A stretch of 58,177 bases of DNA from Polynucleobacter sp. MWH-Berg-3C6 (GTDB lineage Bacteria; Pseudomonadota; Gammaproteobacteria; Burkholderiales; Burkholderiaceae). Both the position numbers and the translations under genes were made by a program. This document shows, piece after piece, positions 33,950-42,843 of this stretch (positions are counted from its first letter, which is position 1; each line of letters opens with the position of its first letter). The stretch lies in NCBI RefSeq assembly GCF_018881855.1, contig NZ_JACVPN010000006.1, positions 1-58,177 of the forward strand. The letters are read 5' to 3'. The notes under the pieces were generated by a model, which searched no databases, was not told the DNA's origin, and worked only from the letters and a program-made list of their open reading frames with translations.

Positions 33950-34648
33950 TCAGAAAGGACTAGCTTTAAGGAACAAGCGAGTTAACCAGCCTGGCTCGCG
34001 CACATCATCAGTAACACCTTTACCGCGATATTCAATACGGGCATCGGCCACTTGCAATGAAGACACGGTGTTATTGACTAAATTATTTGGATTAACAATA
34101 CCGCCGAAACGAATGATTTCTTCCTCGAAACCAACGGCAACCTGTTTTTCTCCAGCAACAGCCAAATTACCATTCGATAAAACCTCAAGAACAGTCACTG
34201 TAATAAATCCATTGAACGCGTTAGAAGCGGTACTAGTTCCTGAACCATCTTGCTGAACATTACCACCAAGGGCTAAAGTTCCCTTATTGTTATAGGTATT
34301 AGAACCCGGGCCAATATTGGACAAGCCAAACGAGCCAGCGATATCATTTTTACGTTTTGCAGTTGCGCCAGAATTCTTGCTGGCACTAGTAGTTTCATTC
34401 AATAAAACTGTCAAAGTATCGCCAACATAACGGGCACGACGATCCTCAAATAGCGGACGATATGCACCAGTCATCGTAATTTGAGCTGCAGGGAATAAGC
34501 TGCCTGGGCTAGCACCACGCTCTGAGGGATCAGCTGGTCTTGCAGAAGTCTGCGTTTTCACCAATGGCTGACGATCAGCAGATGCACAACCTGTTAAATA
34601 GGCTACCGCAATCAATACAGGAATGAGAATAATTTTCTTAATCATCAT
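33950..34648 (-). CDS. flgH: FlgH, L-ring lipoprotein
   Basis: The 232-residue protein has a lipoprotein signal with lipobox LTGC (Cys21) for lipid attachment, then the L-ring body: LFEDRRARYVGDTLTVLLNE and NGFITVTVLEVLSNGNLAVAGE (lipid and ring contacts) and GKGVTDDVREPGWLTRLF at the end. It sits in the outer membrane. The start overlaps the flgG stop by 4 bases. Confidence 0.95.
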   Translation of the reverse strand: MMIKKIILIPVLIAVAYLTGCASADRQPLVKTQTSARPADPSERGASPGSLFPAAQITMTGAYRPLFEDRRARYVGDTLTVLLNETTSASKNSGATAKRKNDIAGSFGLSNIGPGSNTYNNKGTLALGGNVQQDGSGTSTASNAFNGFITVTVLEVLSNGNLAVAGEKQVAVGFEEEIIRFGGIVNPNNLVNNTVSSLQVADARIEYRGKGVTDDVREPGWLTRLFLKASPF

Positions 34649-35427
34649 AATTGTCCAATCTTTTGTAGCATCTGATCAGAAGCAGTAATTGCACGCGCCT
34701 GAATTTCATACAAACGTTGAGCGGCAATCATTTGCACTAACTGCTCGGCAACGTTCACATTTGATTGCTCAAGGTTGTTTTGCGCAATTACACCAGTGCC
34801 ATTGGTGCCGGGTACGTTAATGTTTGGCGTGCCTGAAGCAGTGCTTTCCAAGAATAAATTGCCACCAGTAGCTAGCAAGCCATTCGGGTTAATAAAGTTC
34901 GCAACGACCAAATTACCAGCGGTATATTGCTTGGTTGGATCATCTAAGGTGTATTGAACAACACCATCAGCACTAATAGTTAAAGAGGTACTTCCAGAAG
35001 GAATGGTAATACCGTTGCCAACTGTAAAACCAGCTTGAGTAACGATTAACCCATTTTGATCTTTAGTAAATGCACCATCACGGGTATAGGCCAAGCTGCC
35101 GTCTGGCATGGTAATTTGGAAATAACCATTACCTTTAATTGCCACATCCAATGGATTGGCTGTAAGCAATAAGGCGCCTTGAGTATTAATACGCTCAGTT
35201 GCAGATAATTTTGCACCAGCACCTACTTGCAAGCCATCAGGATTTGTCGCTTGACCCAGCGTGTAAGCACCAGGCTCACGCAAAGTTTGATACATCAAAT
35301 CCTCAAACTGTGGGCGTAGTGTTTTAAATGCTGTGGTTGATGCGTTTGCTAAGTTATTAGCAATCGTATCAAGATTCATCTGCTGAGCATCTAAGCCTGT
35401 TTTAGAAATCCAAAGTGAGCGCATCAT
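34645..35427 (-). CDS. flgG: FlgG, distal rod protein
   Basis: The 260-residue protein starts RSLWISKTGLDAQQMNLDTI and continues ANNLANASTTAFK, the distal-rod signature, and ends LVQMIAAQRLYEIQARAI. The length is as usual (about 260). The gene is 21 bases after flgF. Confidence 0.96.
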   Translation of the reverse strand: MMRSLWISKTGLDAQQMNLDTIANNLANASTTAFKTLRPQFEDLMYQTLREPGAYTLGQATNPDGLQVGAGAKLSATERINTQGALLLTANPLDVAIKGNGYFQITMPDGSLAYTRDGAFTKDQNGLIVTQAGFTVGNGITIPSGSTSLTISADGVVQYTLDDPTKQYTAGNLVVANFINPNGLLATGGNLFLESTASGTPNINVPGTNGTGVIAQNNLEQSNVNVAEQLVQMIAAQRLYEIQARAITASDQMLQKIGQL

Positions 35428-35448
35428 AATAGTGTTCTCTTAAAAAAA

Positions 35449-36219
35449 TTAACCGCGTGATAAAGACATTAAAGTGTTAGCTGATTTTGCATTCTGGTCA
35501 GCAGTTTGAATAAATCGCATATTGAGATCGAACATTCTGTTTTGTTCAATCATTTGTACCATTGCTGTTGTAGGGTTCACGTTGCTCAACTCGACTGCGC
35601 CCTGCTGAACACGTAAATTAGGGTCAGTATCTGGGCGCTCTATACCGCCATAGCTAAACAAGCCATCTTCGCTGCGCACCAATAGCTTTGGATCAACGTT
35701 CACTAAACGAAGCTTGTCAATTTCTTCAAAAGGAGTCTTACTCGCTTCGTCAAAAGCGGTAGTACCAACAAACTGAGTTGAAATCGTGCCATCCTGAGAA
35801 ATATCGATTGATCGAGCTTGCTCAGGCAGAACAATATTGTCCACTTGACCTAAAACTTCATTCTTACCAAGGCGCAAAACACCGTTTTCGTCCACACTAA
35901 AGCGGCCTGAACGGGTATATGCCTCAGAGCCATCTGGACGACGTACCGCAAAGAAGCCTTGGGCATTCTTAATGGCTACGTCAAACGGATTGCCTGTAGT
36001 TTGAATAGTGCCTTGTGTGAAATCGCTACCAGGAGTGCTATCAACTACGAATGCGCGTGTATCAGCACCCTGCCCATTAACCGGAACTGACCGAAATGCA
36101 GTGAACATCTCGCGAAACCCAGGAGTCTGGGTATTCGCAAGATTATTCGTGGTGGTGGCAAGCTGCCCCATGGCATGCTTGGCACCAGTCATCGAGGTAT
36201 ATGCAAAACGATCAATCAT
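35449..36219 (-). CDS. flgF: FlgF, proximal rod protein
   Basis: The 256-residue protein has the rod family start (MIDRFAYTSMTGAKHAMGQL, then TTNNLANTQTPGF) and a C-terminal helix MVQMIEQNRMFDLNMRFIQ. It forms part of the proximal rod with FlgB and FlgC. The gene lies 26 bases after flgE. Confidence 0.94.
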   Translation of the reverse strand: MIDRFAYTSMTGAKHAMGQLATTTNNLANTQTPGFREMFTAFRSVPVNGQGADTRAFVVDSTPGSDFTQGTIQTTGNPFDVAIKNAQGFFAVRRPDGSEAYTRSGRFSVDENGVLRLGKNEVLGQVDNIVLPEQARSIDISQDGTISTQFVGTTAFDEASKTPFEEIDKLRLVNVDPKLLVRSEDGLFSYGGIERPDTDPNLRVQQGAVELSNVNPTTAMVQMIEQNRMFDLNMRFIQTADQNAKSANTLMSLSRG

Positions 36220-36245
36220 GGCTTACTCTCCAAATAACCTGTCTA

Positions 36246-38378
36246 TTAACCTGTCATCCGAATAGTGTCTTGCAGCGTCTGATCAAATGCTTTGATACTT
36301 TGTGAGTTTGCAGAATACATCCGTTGCAAAATCATCAACTTAACGAGTTCATTTGAGAGATCTACTGTAGAAGCCTCTACTGCCATTGACTTGATTTCGC
36401 CAAAAGAGCCATCACCAGCGCGGCCGATACGTACACCGTTGTCACCCTCAGTACCAGAACGATAGCTTGGTGCAAAAGCATTATTACCGCTAGGAATCAA
36501 TTGCTCATCAGCATCAAACTGTGTCAGAGCGATTTGACCAGCAACAATCTTACGACCGTTACCATATACGCCAACAATCGTACCGGTGCTATCAATCGAA
36601 ACACTTGACAACTCAGAGCGTGGCTCACCATTTTGGTAGCTTTGGTTCACCATGAATGATGATGCTTGCAGCTGAGTATCGGACAAATCCAATTCATAGA
36701 TCAATGGAATGCTTGTACTTTGCTGTGAGCCAGCATTAACTCTGGTACTTAATGTTGTTGATGTACTAAAGACTGGCTTACCAGATGCAGTATCAACTAT
36801 CAATGAATCAATATTACGACCAGCAACTAAACCAATTTTTGCCACAGTCTTGTAGCCATTTCCAGTGTCAACGTCTGCGGATCCTGGTCTAGAAGAGAAT
36901 GTTGATGCACTATCCGCATAATCATAAAAACGACCATCGATTGACGCATAAACCTCTAGGTTAGCCTGAACAGCATTTAAAATGGTTCCCGAATTTTGTT
37001 TATTAGTTGTTCCCTGAACTACAAGCTTTGTTCCATCTGGAGCTAAAAGTGTCATATCAATAGTTTGCTTGAAAGTTAAAACACCTTCAGGGTTAAAACT
37101 ATCTCCTAGAGCACCGCTAAGATAAATTTTATCGTCAAGAGGATCGGTCGAGGTAACAGTCAATCCTGTATCGGCTCCATCAATGAACAATCTACGACCT
37201 TCCATGCTTTCAACAGCCTGTCCACCGTCAAGAGTAATTACTTTTTTAGTCAAATCAATTGCATTGCCGAGTCCCGAGGTGAGAATATTGCCTGACGAAT
37301 CTTTGACTGATAAATCTGCCTTGTAAAAGGTAAGTGATGCATTTGCTGGGATATTGATTGTTGCCGAACCAGCCACATCAATCGCCGAAAGTGGTCCAGC
37401 AGATAATGAGCCATCAACCGTCAAGCCGGTATCAATTCCATTCATAAATATTTTTGCGCCATCTTCAACGGTAGATAACAGTTCAACCGCATTAGCAAAG
37501 GTAATGCTGCCACCCTGAGTAATGCCAGTGAAGCCAGTGTCACCAGTAGCTAGGGTTGCAATAGGTTTAGTTTGAACTGTTAAAGCTGAAGTTCCCTGAA
37601 TAAATACCTTTCCGGTCGCTGCTGCTCCGGCAGTATTAGGGCTTCTATTAAATCCAGGAGCATATGAAAATCCAGATCCATCTAACTCAGAGGTAATCTG
37701 TAAATTTGAGTCAGTAACTCGACGATAGTAGACCTCTAATGTATGGCCTGTACCATTCGAATCAAAAATTGTTTGTGTTGTCTTTGAGTTGAATGTATTT
37801 TGAGTTGGATCAAATGCAACGTTTCCAGACTTAACATAAGCATTTTCACGTGAGTCTAAAATAGCGCTGATCTTAGATACGCTAGTTTGTTGGCCGTTAG
37901 CATAGTCAGGAGGCATGCGGAGCTTGCCATTAACTGTGCCAAGACCACGAATATCATCACTAACGCTCTTACCATCTGCTGATGGTTGGAAACCAGTTAA
38001 ATACATACCATTTTGGTTAACGATCCAACCGTTTTTATCAACAGCAAACTGACCGTTGCGTGTATACATCAAAGAGCTAGGATCTTCTGGATTGCTCAGA
38101 ACGCGGAACCAACCGTCGCCACCGATAGCCATATCCAAAGGATTTTGTGAGTTCTGCATAGTGCCGTATGTCAAAGGACGACGAACAGCTAAACGCTGGG
38201 AGCCCTGACCAACACGGTTTGCGTCTGATGGATCAATTGCCTTGAAGTATTGATCAGCAAAGATATACTCACCCGCTTTGTAGCCAACAGTATTCGCATT
38301 AGCGATGTTATTACTGGTGTTATCAATAGCTAAGGATGTATTTTGTAATCCTGCTAGACCGATTGTGTAGTTACTCAT
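36246..38378 (-). CDS. flgE: FlgE, hook protein with a large inserted domain
   Basis: The 710-residue protein has a normal hook start (MSNYTIGLAGLQNTSLAIDN, then NIANANTVGYKAG) and end (SNELVKLMILQRMYSANSQSIKAF), but it is about 300 residues longer than E. coli FlgE (402). The extra part, about residues 240-445, contains two related halves (291-353 and 379-439), each ending in DTGLTV plus a strand-rich tail, so a tandem duplication built it. This part would lie in the surface-exposed D3-like domain of the hook. AAAGGAG precedes the ATG by 8 bases, a strong site as expected for the hook. Confidence 0.93.
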   Translation of the reverse strand: MSNYTIGLAGLQNTSLAIDNTSNNIANANTVGYKAGEYIFADQYFKAIDPSDANRVGQGSQRLAVRRPLTYGTMQNSQNPLDMAIGGDGWFRVLSNPEDPSSLMYTRNGQFAVDKNGWIVNQNGMYLTGFQPSADGKSVSDDIRGLGTVNGKLRMPPDYANGQQTSVSKISAILDSRENAYVKSGNVAFDPTQNTFNSKTTQTIFDSNGTGHTLEVYYRRVTDSNLQITSELDGSGFSYAPGFNRSPNTAGAAATGKVFIQGTSALTVQTKPIATLATGDTGFTGITQGGSITFANAVELLSTVEDGAKIFMNGIDTGLTVDGSLSAGPLSAIDVAGSATINIPANASLTFYKADLSVKDSSGNILTSGLGNAIDLTKKVITLDGGQAVESMEGRRLFIDGADTGLTVTSTDPLDDKIYLSGALGDSFNPEGVLTFKQTIDMTLLAPDGTKLVVQGTTNKQNSGTILNAVQANLEVYASIDGRFYDYADSASTFSSRPGSADVDTGNGYKTVAKIGLVAGRNIDSLIVDTASGKPVFSTSTTLSTRVNAGSQQSTSIPLIYELDLSDTQLQASSFMVNQSYQNGEPRSELSSVSIDSTGTIVGVYGNGRKIVAGQIALTQFDADEQLIPSGNNAFAPSYRSGTEGDNGVRIGRAGDGSFGEIKSMAVEASTVDLSNELVKLMILQRMYSANSQSIKAFDQTLQDTIRMTG

Positions 38379-38446
38379 GTTTCAAGCTCCTTTGAAAATT
38401 CTGTATATAAGTTGGTTATGTTTGTTAAGTTAATTAGTTACGCTTC

Positions 38447-39124
38447 TTACGCTACCCACTGCTCAATCTCTGTTGGCTTAACAGTTCTTCCGTCAGCCAA
38501 GGTCACCTCTAAATTAGCTCCACTCTTACCTACAGTTGCAACCCGTGAGCTTGTATAAACCGTTGGAGTTTGTGTTTTGCCTTCTGTAGTTTCAGCAGCA
38601 ATCGATAGGGTATAGAAACCAGATGGCAGAACCTTGCCTGCACCATCAAGACCATCCCAAATAAATTTAAACAATCCTTGTGAACCGGCACCAAGATCAG
38701 TCTCAGCAACCGTAGTTCCGTCTGCAGCCTTAATCGTGGCCTTAACGGATGTTGCATCACTATCCAATTTCGCAGCTACATTCACAGACTCACCACTGAA
38801 CAGAATCTTGTTACCAGCTGCCATGGCTTTCTTACCAACAGTTGTAGACATATTGACAAAGTCATTCGATTGGATCTGGCTCAACATACTAGTCATTGAG
38901 GTATTCATCTTATTGATACCGTCAACCATATTCAGCTGGGCTAACTGTGAAGTCATACCAGCAGAGTCCATTGGATTCATAGGATCTTGATTCTGCAGCT
39001 GCGCAGTCAACATCTTCAAGAAGTTCTGAGTCATATCCTTCGTAGAAGTAGGATCATTCACAGTCGTTGTGATTGCAGTCGGATCGTACTTTTTAATCTG
39101 ACTCAAATTGGAAATAGCTGCCAT
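38447..39124 (-). CDS. flgD: FlgD, hook-capping protein
   Basis: The 225-residue protein has the FlgD N-terminal block (DMTQNFLKMLTAQLQNQDPM and NPMDSAGMTSQLAQLNMVDG) and a C-terminal FLN/Ig-like cap (TVAETDLGAGSQGLFKFIWD, DGAGKVLPSGFYTLSIAA). It caps the growing hook. The gene lies 16 bases after flgC. Confidence 0.94.
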   Translation of the reverse strand: MAAISNLSQIKKYDPTAITTTVNDPTSTKDMTQNFLKMLTAQLQNQDPMNPMDSAGMTSQLAQLNMVDGINKMNTSMTSMLSQIQSNDFVNMSTTVGKKAMAAGNKILFSGESVNVAAKLDSDATSVKATIKAADGTTVAETDLGAGSQGLFKFIWDGLDGAGKVLPSGFYTLSIAAETTEGKTQTPTVYTSSRVATVGKSGANLEVTLADGRTVKPTEIEQWVA

Positions 39125-39140
39125 ATCTTAAGTTCCTTTA

Positions 39141-39545
39141 TTAACGGCCAAGATCGAGGGTTTTCAACATGAGCTGACGCGTGGTATTCATCATCTCAAT
39201 ATTCATTTGATAAGAACGTGATGCAGAAATCATGTTCACCATTTCTTCTACTGGATTGACGTTAGGCATTTGTACATAGCCATTCTTGTCAGCCATCGGA
39301 TGAAACGGTTTGTATTCTTGTTTGAGTGGTTCTTTGCTTTCAACAATATCCACAACCTGTACGCCTGCACCTTGAGTGTTCTCCACTGGCACTGGCGCAA
39401 AGAGCACTTGGCGTGCGCGATAGGTTCTACCATCAGGACCAGCAACGCTCTCGGCATTGGCTACGTTTGAAGCGGTAATATTCAAGCGCATTGCTTGAGC
39501 AACCAATCCAGTCGAGCCGATATTAAATGCGCCTAGGAGACTCAT
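39141..39545 (-). CDS. flgC: FlgC, proximal rod protein
   Basis: The 134-residue protein starts MSLLGAFNIGSTGLVAQAMR then NITASNVANAESV, and has NVNPVEEMVNMISASRSYQM at the end, the rod-protein signature. It overlaps flgB by 4 bases. Confidence 0.95.
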   Translation of the reverse strand: MSLLGAFNIGSTGLVAQAMRLNITASNVANAESVAGPDGRTYRARQVLFAPVPVENTQGAGVQVVDIVESKEPLKQEYKPFHPMADKNGYVQMPNVNPVEEMVNMISASRSYQMNIEMMNTTRQLMLKTLDLGR

Positions 39546-39955
39546 TGTGCTTGTCCTGTAATCGCAGAAATACGGGTTTTAATACTGGAGCTCAAGAAAC
39601 TCAAAGTGGCTTCTGTGAAAAATGAGTTCTTCATAAACTCAGATCGTTCTACGTCAGGATCAACGGTGTTGCCATCTAAGGCAGGTTGAACGGAAGAGCG
39701 GAATTCGGTGTTGATAGCGGATGATTTCACGCCACCAATATGTCTTGCATTAGTTGTAGCTAAAGAGACGCCTGCAGATGGCAGCTTGTTGTCCAAGGTT
39801 TGCTTGAGCACATCGCCAAACTGGATGTCTTTTGCTCTAAACCCTGGAGTGTCAGCATTGACCAAGTTTGATGAGATCAGCTCTTGGCGATAAGCACGCA
39901 ATTTCAGCGCTGCTTCACCAAACTGGATCGGATCGTATTGTGGCACTTGCAACAT
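39542..39955 (-). CDS. flgB: FlgB, proximal rod protein
   Basis: The 137-residue protein has RAYRQELISSNLVNADTPGF (rod-protein start signature) and a C-terminal helix FMKNSFFTEATLSFLSSSIK. It is the first gene of the flgBCDEFGHIJKL-motAB-flhB block. The 228-base gap upstream holds the sigma-54 promoter, IHF site and paired enhancer sites described separately. Confidence 0.95.
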   Translation of the reverse strand: MLQVPQYDPIQFGEAALKLRAYRQELISSNLVNADTPGFRAKDIQFGDVLKQTLDNKLPSAGVSLATTNARHIGGVKSSAINTEFRSSVQPALDGNTVDPDVERSEFMKNSFFTEATLSFLSSSIKTRISAITGQAQ

Positions 39956-40008
39956 CAGCTTTATCTCTCATGTAGATGGGGCCAATCCCCAACTTCACTT
40001 TATTTAAA

Positions 40009-40024
40009 GCAAGTGCTGTGCCAA
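40009..40024 (-). promoter_or_regulatory. Sigma-54 (-24/-12) promoter of flgB
   Basis: On the minus strand TTGGCACAGCACTTGC matches the TGGCAC-N5-TTGC consensus with GG and GC separated by 10 bases. It lies 54 bases before the flgB ATG, so transcription would start near 39996. Confidence 0.8.
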
Positions 40025-40052
40025 TTTACTGAAATAATTATTTTATCTATAT

Positions 40053-40073
40053 AAATCAATAACTTATTGATTT
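40053..40073. promoter_or_regulatory. IHF site, perfect 21-base palindrome
   Basis: AAATCAATAA-C-TTATTGATTT is a perfect palindrome and matches the IHF consensus WATCAANNNNTTR on both strands. It lies 29 bases upstream of the sigma-54 element, between it and the enhancer sites, where IHF bends DNA in many sigma-54 systems. Confidence 0.65.
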
Positions 40074-40119
40074 TAGGGCTGCCTATAAAAGCCGATTATT
40101 GAGGCCTTTTAGTACTAAA

Positions 40120-40159
40120 CGGCAATTTTTGCAGTCCGCCCTGAAAGCAGGTCGGCAAT
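40120..40159. promoter_or_regulatory. Paired CGGCAAT sites, candidate enhancer of the FlrC-like activator
   Basis: CGGCAAT occurs at 40120-40126 and 40153-40159, in the same orientation and 33 bases (about three helical turns) apart. The pair lies 96-135 bases upstream of the -24 element, a usual enhancer distance. A hairpin-like GCAGGT-7-ACCTGC overlaps the second site and might also serve as the fliR terminator. Confidence 0.45.
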
Positions 40160-40183
40160 ACCTGCCCAAATCCCCTGCCCAGC

Positions 40184-40966
40184 CTAGTTTGCCCCAGGGT
40201 TTAGGCCGGTTCGAACCAGACCCATTGGCCCCTCTAAAACCTTGGCAACCATACCGGGCATATCGGGCAAAAAGATGATTAACAGCAGGAAGGAAATCGG
40301 TACCGAAACCGCAAAACCCACCGAGAACAAATTGAGCTGAGGGCTAGTTCTTCCCAGCAAGGCTTGAGTCATGTTGAACATCAAATAAACGATGATGCTT
40401 GGCATACTGAAAACCATACCAAAGGCAAATGCCTTGACCACCAAGAGTGTCAAACCCTTGGCATCCCAAGCGGATGGCCAAGTACCAAATGGCAGCAATT
40501 TAAAGCTATCTAGCAAAATATCGAGCAGTACTAAATGGATATTTAAGGCAAAAGCTAAAGCAATGGCAGTCAGCTGAAGAAACTCTCCCACCAAGCTTGG
40601 AGACAAAATAGGATCCCTACCAATTGTTGCCGCAAAACTAAATCCCGACAACATGGAAAGTACTTCTGAGATCACATCAAAGGCCATTAATCCGATACGA
40701 ATGAGATAGCCAGCGGCTAAACCAATAGCCAATTCTGTAGCGGCAGCAATAAAAGTAATGGTTTCACCCATTACTAGACTCGGATCTGGCTTAATGAGTG
40801 GCGCAATCGCAATACCAATGACCAAAGCAAGTAGGATTCGCATCCGCATCGGCATCGAGCGAAAGGCAAACATGGGGGCGGAAATTAAGACTCCAAATAC
40901 CCGCAAAGAAATCATCATCACAATCACAACAAATTGTGGAATGATGTCGCCGGAAATCGGAATCAT
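40184..40966 (-). CDS. fliR: FliR, flagellar export gate protein
   Basis: The 260-residue integral membrane protein has the family helices (MISLRVFGVLISAPMFAFRS, LLALVIGIAIAPLI, FAFGMVFSMPSIIVYLMFNM) and NLFSVGFAVSVPISFLLLI. It forms the FliPQR export channel. It is the last gene of the fliF-fliR block and lies 1 base from fliQ. Confidence 0.95.
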   Translation of the reverse strand: MIPISGDIIPQFVVIVMMISLRVFGVLISAPMFAFRSMPMRMRILLALVIGIAIAPLIKPDPSLVMGETITFIAAATELAIGLAAGYLIRIGLMAFDVISEVLSMLSGFSFAATIGRDPILSPSLVGEFLQLTAIALAFALNIHLVLLDILLDSFKLLPFGTWPSAWDAKGLTLLVVKAFAFGMVFSMPSIIVYLMFNMTQALLGRTSPQLNLFSVGFAVSVPISFLLLIIFLPDMPGMVAKVLEGPMGLVRTGLNPGAN

Positions 40967-40967
40967 C

Positions 40968-41240
40968 TTAGTTCAGGATGCTGGGAATACGCGTAATAAT
41001 TTCGCGAACGTAATCTACAAAGATTGCCAGACTGACAGGGAAAGCAACGAGAAGAACAACTGCAATGACAGCCAACTTAGGAACAAAAGAAACTGAGCTC
41101 TCATTTACCTGGGTGGCTGCCTGCAAAATACCGATCACCAAACCAACAATTAATAGTGCAATCAGCAAAGGACCAGCCAATACGAAGGTCATGCGCAATG
41201 CCTGAAAAGCTAGTTCAATAACAAGACCGGTATCCATCAC
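40968..41240 (-). CDS. fliQ: FliQ, flagellar export gate protein
   Basis: The 90-residue protein has two hydrophobic hairpins typical of FliQ: LAFQALRMTFVLAGPLLIAL and VLLVAFPVSLAIFVDYVREI, joined by GILQAATQVNESSVSFVPKL. It overlaps fliP by 4 bases. Confidence 0.95.
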   Translation of the reverse strand: MMDTGLVIELAFQALRMTFVLAGPLLIALLIVGLVIGILQAATQVNESSVSFVPKLAVIAVVLLVAFPVSLAIFVDYVREIITRIPSILN

Positions 41241-41983
41241 AAGACTCGATAGCTTTCAATGAGTGAAGCAGCAAGCAATGCCCAGCCATCCGCGAGCGCA
41301 AAAATAACGAGCTTTAAAGGGAGGGAGAACATCATGGGAGAAATCATCACCATACCCAAGGAAGTCAGAATGCTGGCAACCGCAAAGTCAATGGCTATAA
41401 AGGGGAGATAGATCATAAATCCAATCAGAAAGCCAGTTTTAATCTCCGATATGGCAAAGGCTGGGATCAATACTGTCATCGGCACATCTTCTTGATCGGC
41501 GATCGGCTTGTCATAGAGTTTTGCGAATAAGCTGAGATCCTCTTGACGCGTTTGTTTGAGCATGAAAGATTTAATCGGCTTTGCCCCAACTTCTACCGCT
41601 TTTTGGAATGTAATTTTTTGTTGGGTATAAGGCACGTATGCTTCAGCATAAATCTTTTCAAAAACCGGATTCATGATGAACAAGGTCAAGAAAAAGGAAA
41701 GTCCAATCAAGACCATATTTGGTGGCATGGTTTGCAAACCAAGCGCTTGGCGCAATAATGAAAACACAATCAAGATGCGGGTAAAGCTTGTCATCAACAT
41801 CAATGCAGCTGGCAAGAAGCTCAGTGCAGTTAATGCAATCACCGTCTGAACAGGAATGGCGTAGTTAGTACCCCCTTTTCCAGCTGCAGAAGTGACTAGC
41901 GGCAACGATTGAGCCAGCACCGCACCAGAACCCAATAGCAATAACGAAAGGCCTAGCAGCCAAAACCCTTTGCGGCGGGTCAT
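41237..41983 (-). CDS. fliP: FliP, flagellar export gate protein
   Basis: The 248-residue protein starts with a signal peptide (KGFWLLGLSLLLLGSGAVLAQ) then has the family blocks TSFTRILIVFSLLRQALGLQ, PPNMVLIGLSFFLTLF, SEIKTGFLIGFMIYLPF and MMISPMMFSLPLKLVIFALA (the first base of this last block shifted in writing). The signal and helices match FliP. It overlaps fliO and fliQ by 4 bases on each side. Confidence 0.95.
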   Translation of the reverse strand: MTRRKGFWLLGLSLLLLGSGAVLAQSLPLVTSAAGKGGTNYAIPVQTVIALTALSFLPAALMLMTSFTRILIVFSLLRQALGLQTMPPNMVLIGLSFFLTLFIMNPVFEKIYAEAYVPYTQQKITFQKAVEVGAKPIKSFMLKQTRQEDLSLFAKLYDKPIADQEDVPMTVLIPAFAISEIKTGFLIGFMIYLPFIAIDFAVASILTSLGMVMISPMMFSLPLKLVIFALADGWALLAASLIESYRVL

Positions 41984-42447
41984 GCTTTCAATCCTTTTTT
42001 CACCATATTCGTCAGTTTTTTAGCAAAGTCAGCTCCCACAGGAGAATACTGAGGAAGATTCTTCACGTCGCTTGGATCCATCTCTAGCAACATCGTAATT
42101 TGACTTGGAGTATGTCCAATGGCGTATGGCATACCAGCGATTTCAACGATCACAATTCGCTCACGCGGCCCCAAACTTTGCGAGGCTAAAATTTTGATCG
42201 AAGAATTAGGCAAATCAATCTGGAGACTGCGCTTGATATACCAAGCAACTAAGGCCACTAAGGCAGCAGCCAAGACCAGCGTAACCAGTGTTAACCAAAT
42301 GAAACTGCCGCCGCCAGCAGTAGGATAGGTCTGCGTAGCAACGACAGAAGTTTTAGCCGCCTCCTGCGCATGGCAAGAGAGGCTAAATAATAGAATGGAT
42401 AATGTGATTCTAAGTTTGTTTAATGCTCTACCGATAAGTCGGTCCAT
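41980..42447 (-). CDS. fliO: FliO, export gate assembly protein
   Basis: The 155-residue protein has a short signal-like start (LRITLSILLFSLSCHA), one transmembrane helix (FIWLTLVTLVLAAALVALVAW, about 48-68) and a cytoplasmic FliO domain with SLGPRERIVIVEIAGMPYAI. FliO helps assemble the FliP ring. It is 9 bases from fliN. Confidence 0.88.
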   Translation of the reverse strand: MDRLIGRALNKLRITLSILLFSLSCHAQEAAKTSVVATQTYPTAGGGSFIWLTLVTLVLAAALVALVAWYIKRSLQIDLPNSSIKILASQSLGPRERIVIVEIAGMPYAIGHTPSQITMLLEMDPSDVKNLPQYSPVGADFAKKLTNMVKKGLKA

Positions 42448-42456
42448 CTAAAGCCT

Positions 42457-42843
42457 TTAACGATTAATTTTTCGTAAGCGCTCAGCAGGAGTAACAATAT
42501 CAGTCAAACGAATACCATAACGGTCGTTAACGATCACTACCTCGCCTTGCGCAACCAAGCAACCGTTAACCACTACCTCAAGGGGTTCACCAGCAATAAT
42601 GTCCAATTCAACTACTGAGCCCTGGGTTAGCGCTAAAAGATTGCGTATTTGCATTTTAGCTCTTCCTAGCTCAACTGTAACCTGAACTGGTACATCCATC
42701 ACCAAATCGATATCGTTATAGGAAACAGTGGAATTTCCACCGCCATCCAGGTCCTCAAAACTGGCTCGGCGCACTGCAGCACCAGATTGGGACGCAAAAG
42801 GGTTATCCACACCCTCAGTCGATTTAGAAAAGTTATTTTCCAT
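42457..42843 (-). CDS. fliN: FliN, C-ring switch protein
   Basis: The 128-residue protein ends in the SpoA domain of FliN (LVMDVPVQVTVELGRAKMQI, QGSVVELDIIAGEPLEVVVN, VNDRYGIRLTDIVTPAERLR). The first 45 residues are a variable polar tail and hold no EIDALL-type CheY-binding peptide. It overlaps fliM by 11 bases. The domain forms the C-ring base with FliM. Confidence 0.95.
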   Translation of the reverse strand: MENNFSKSTEGVDNPFASQSGAAVRRASFEDLDGGGNSTVSYNDIDLVMDVPVQVTVELGRAKMQIRNLLALTQGSVVELDIIAGEPLEVVVNGCLVAQGEVVIVNDRYGIRLTDIVTPAERLRKINR

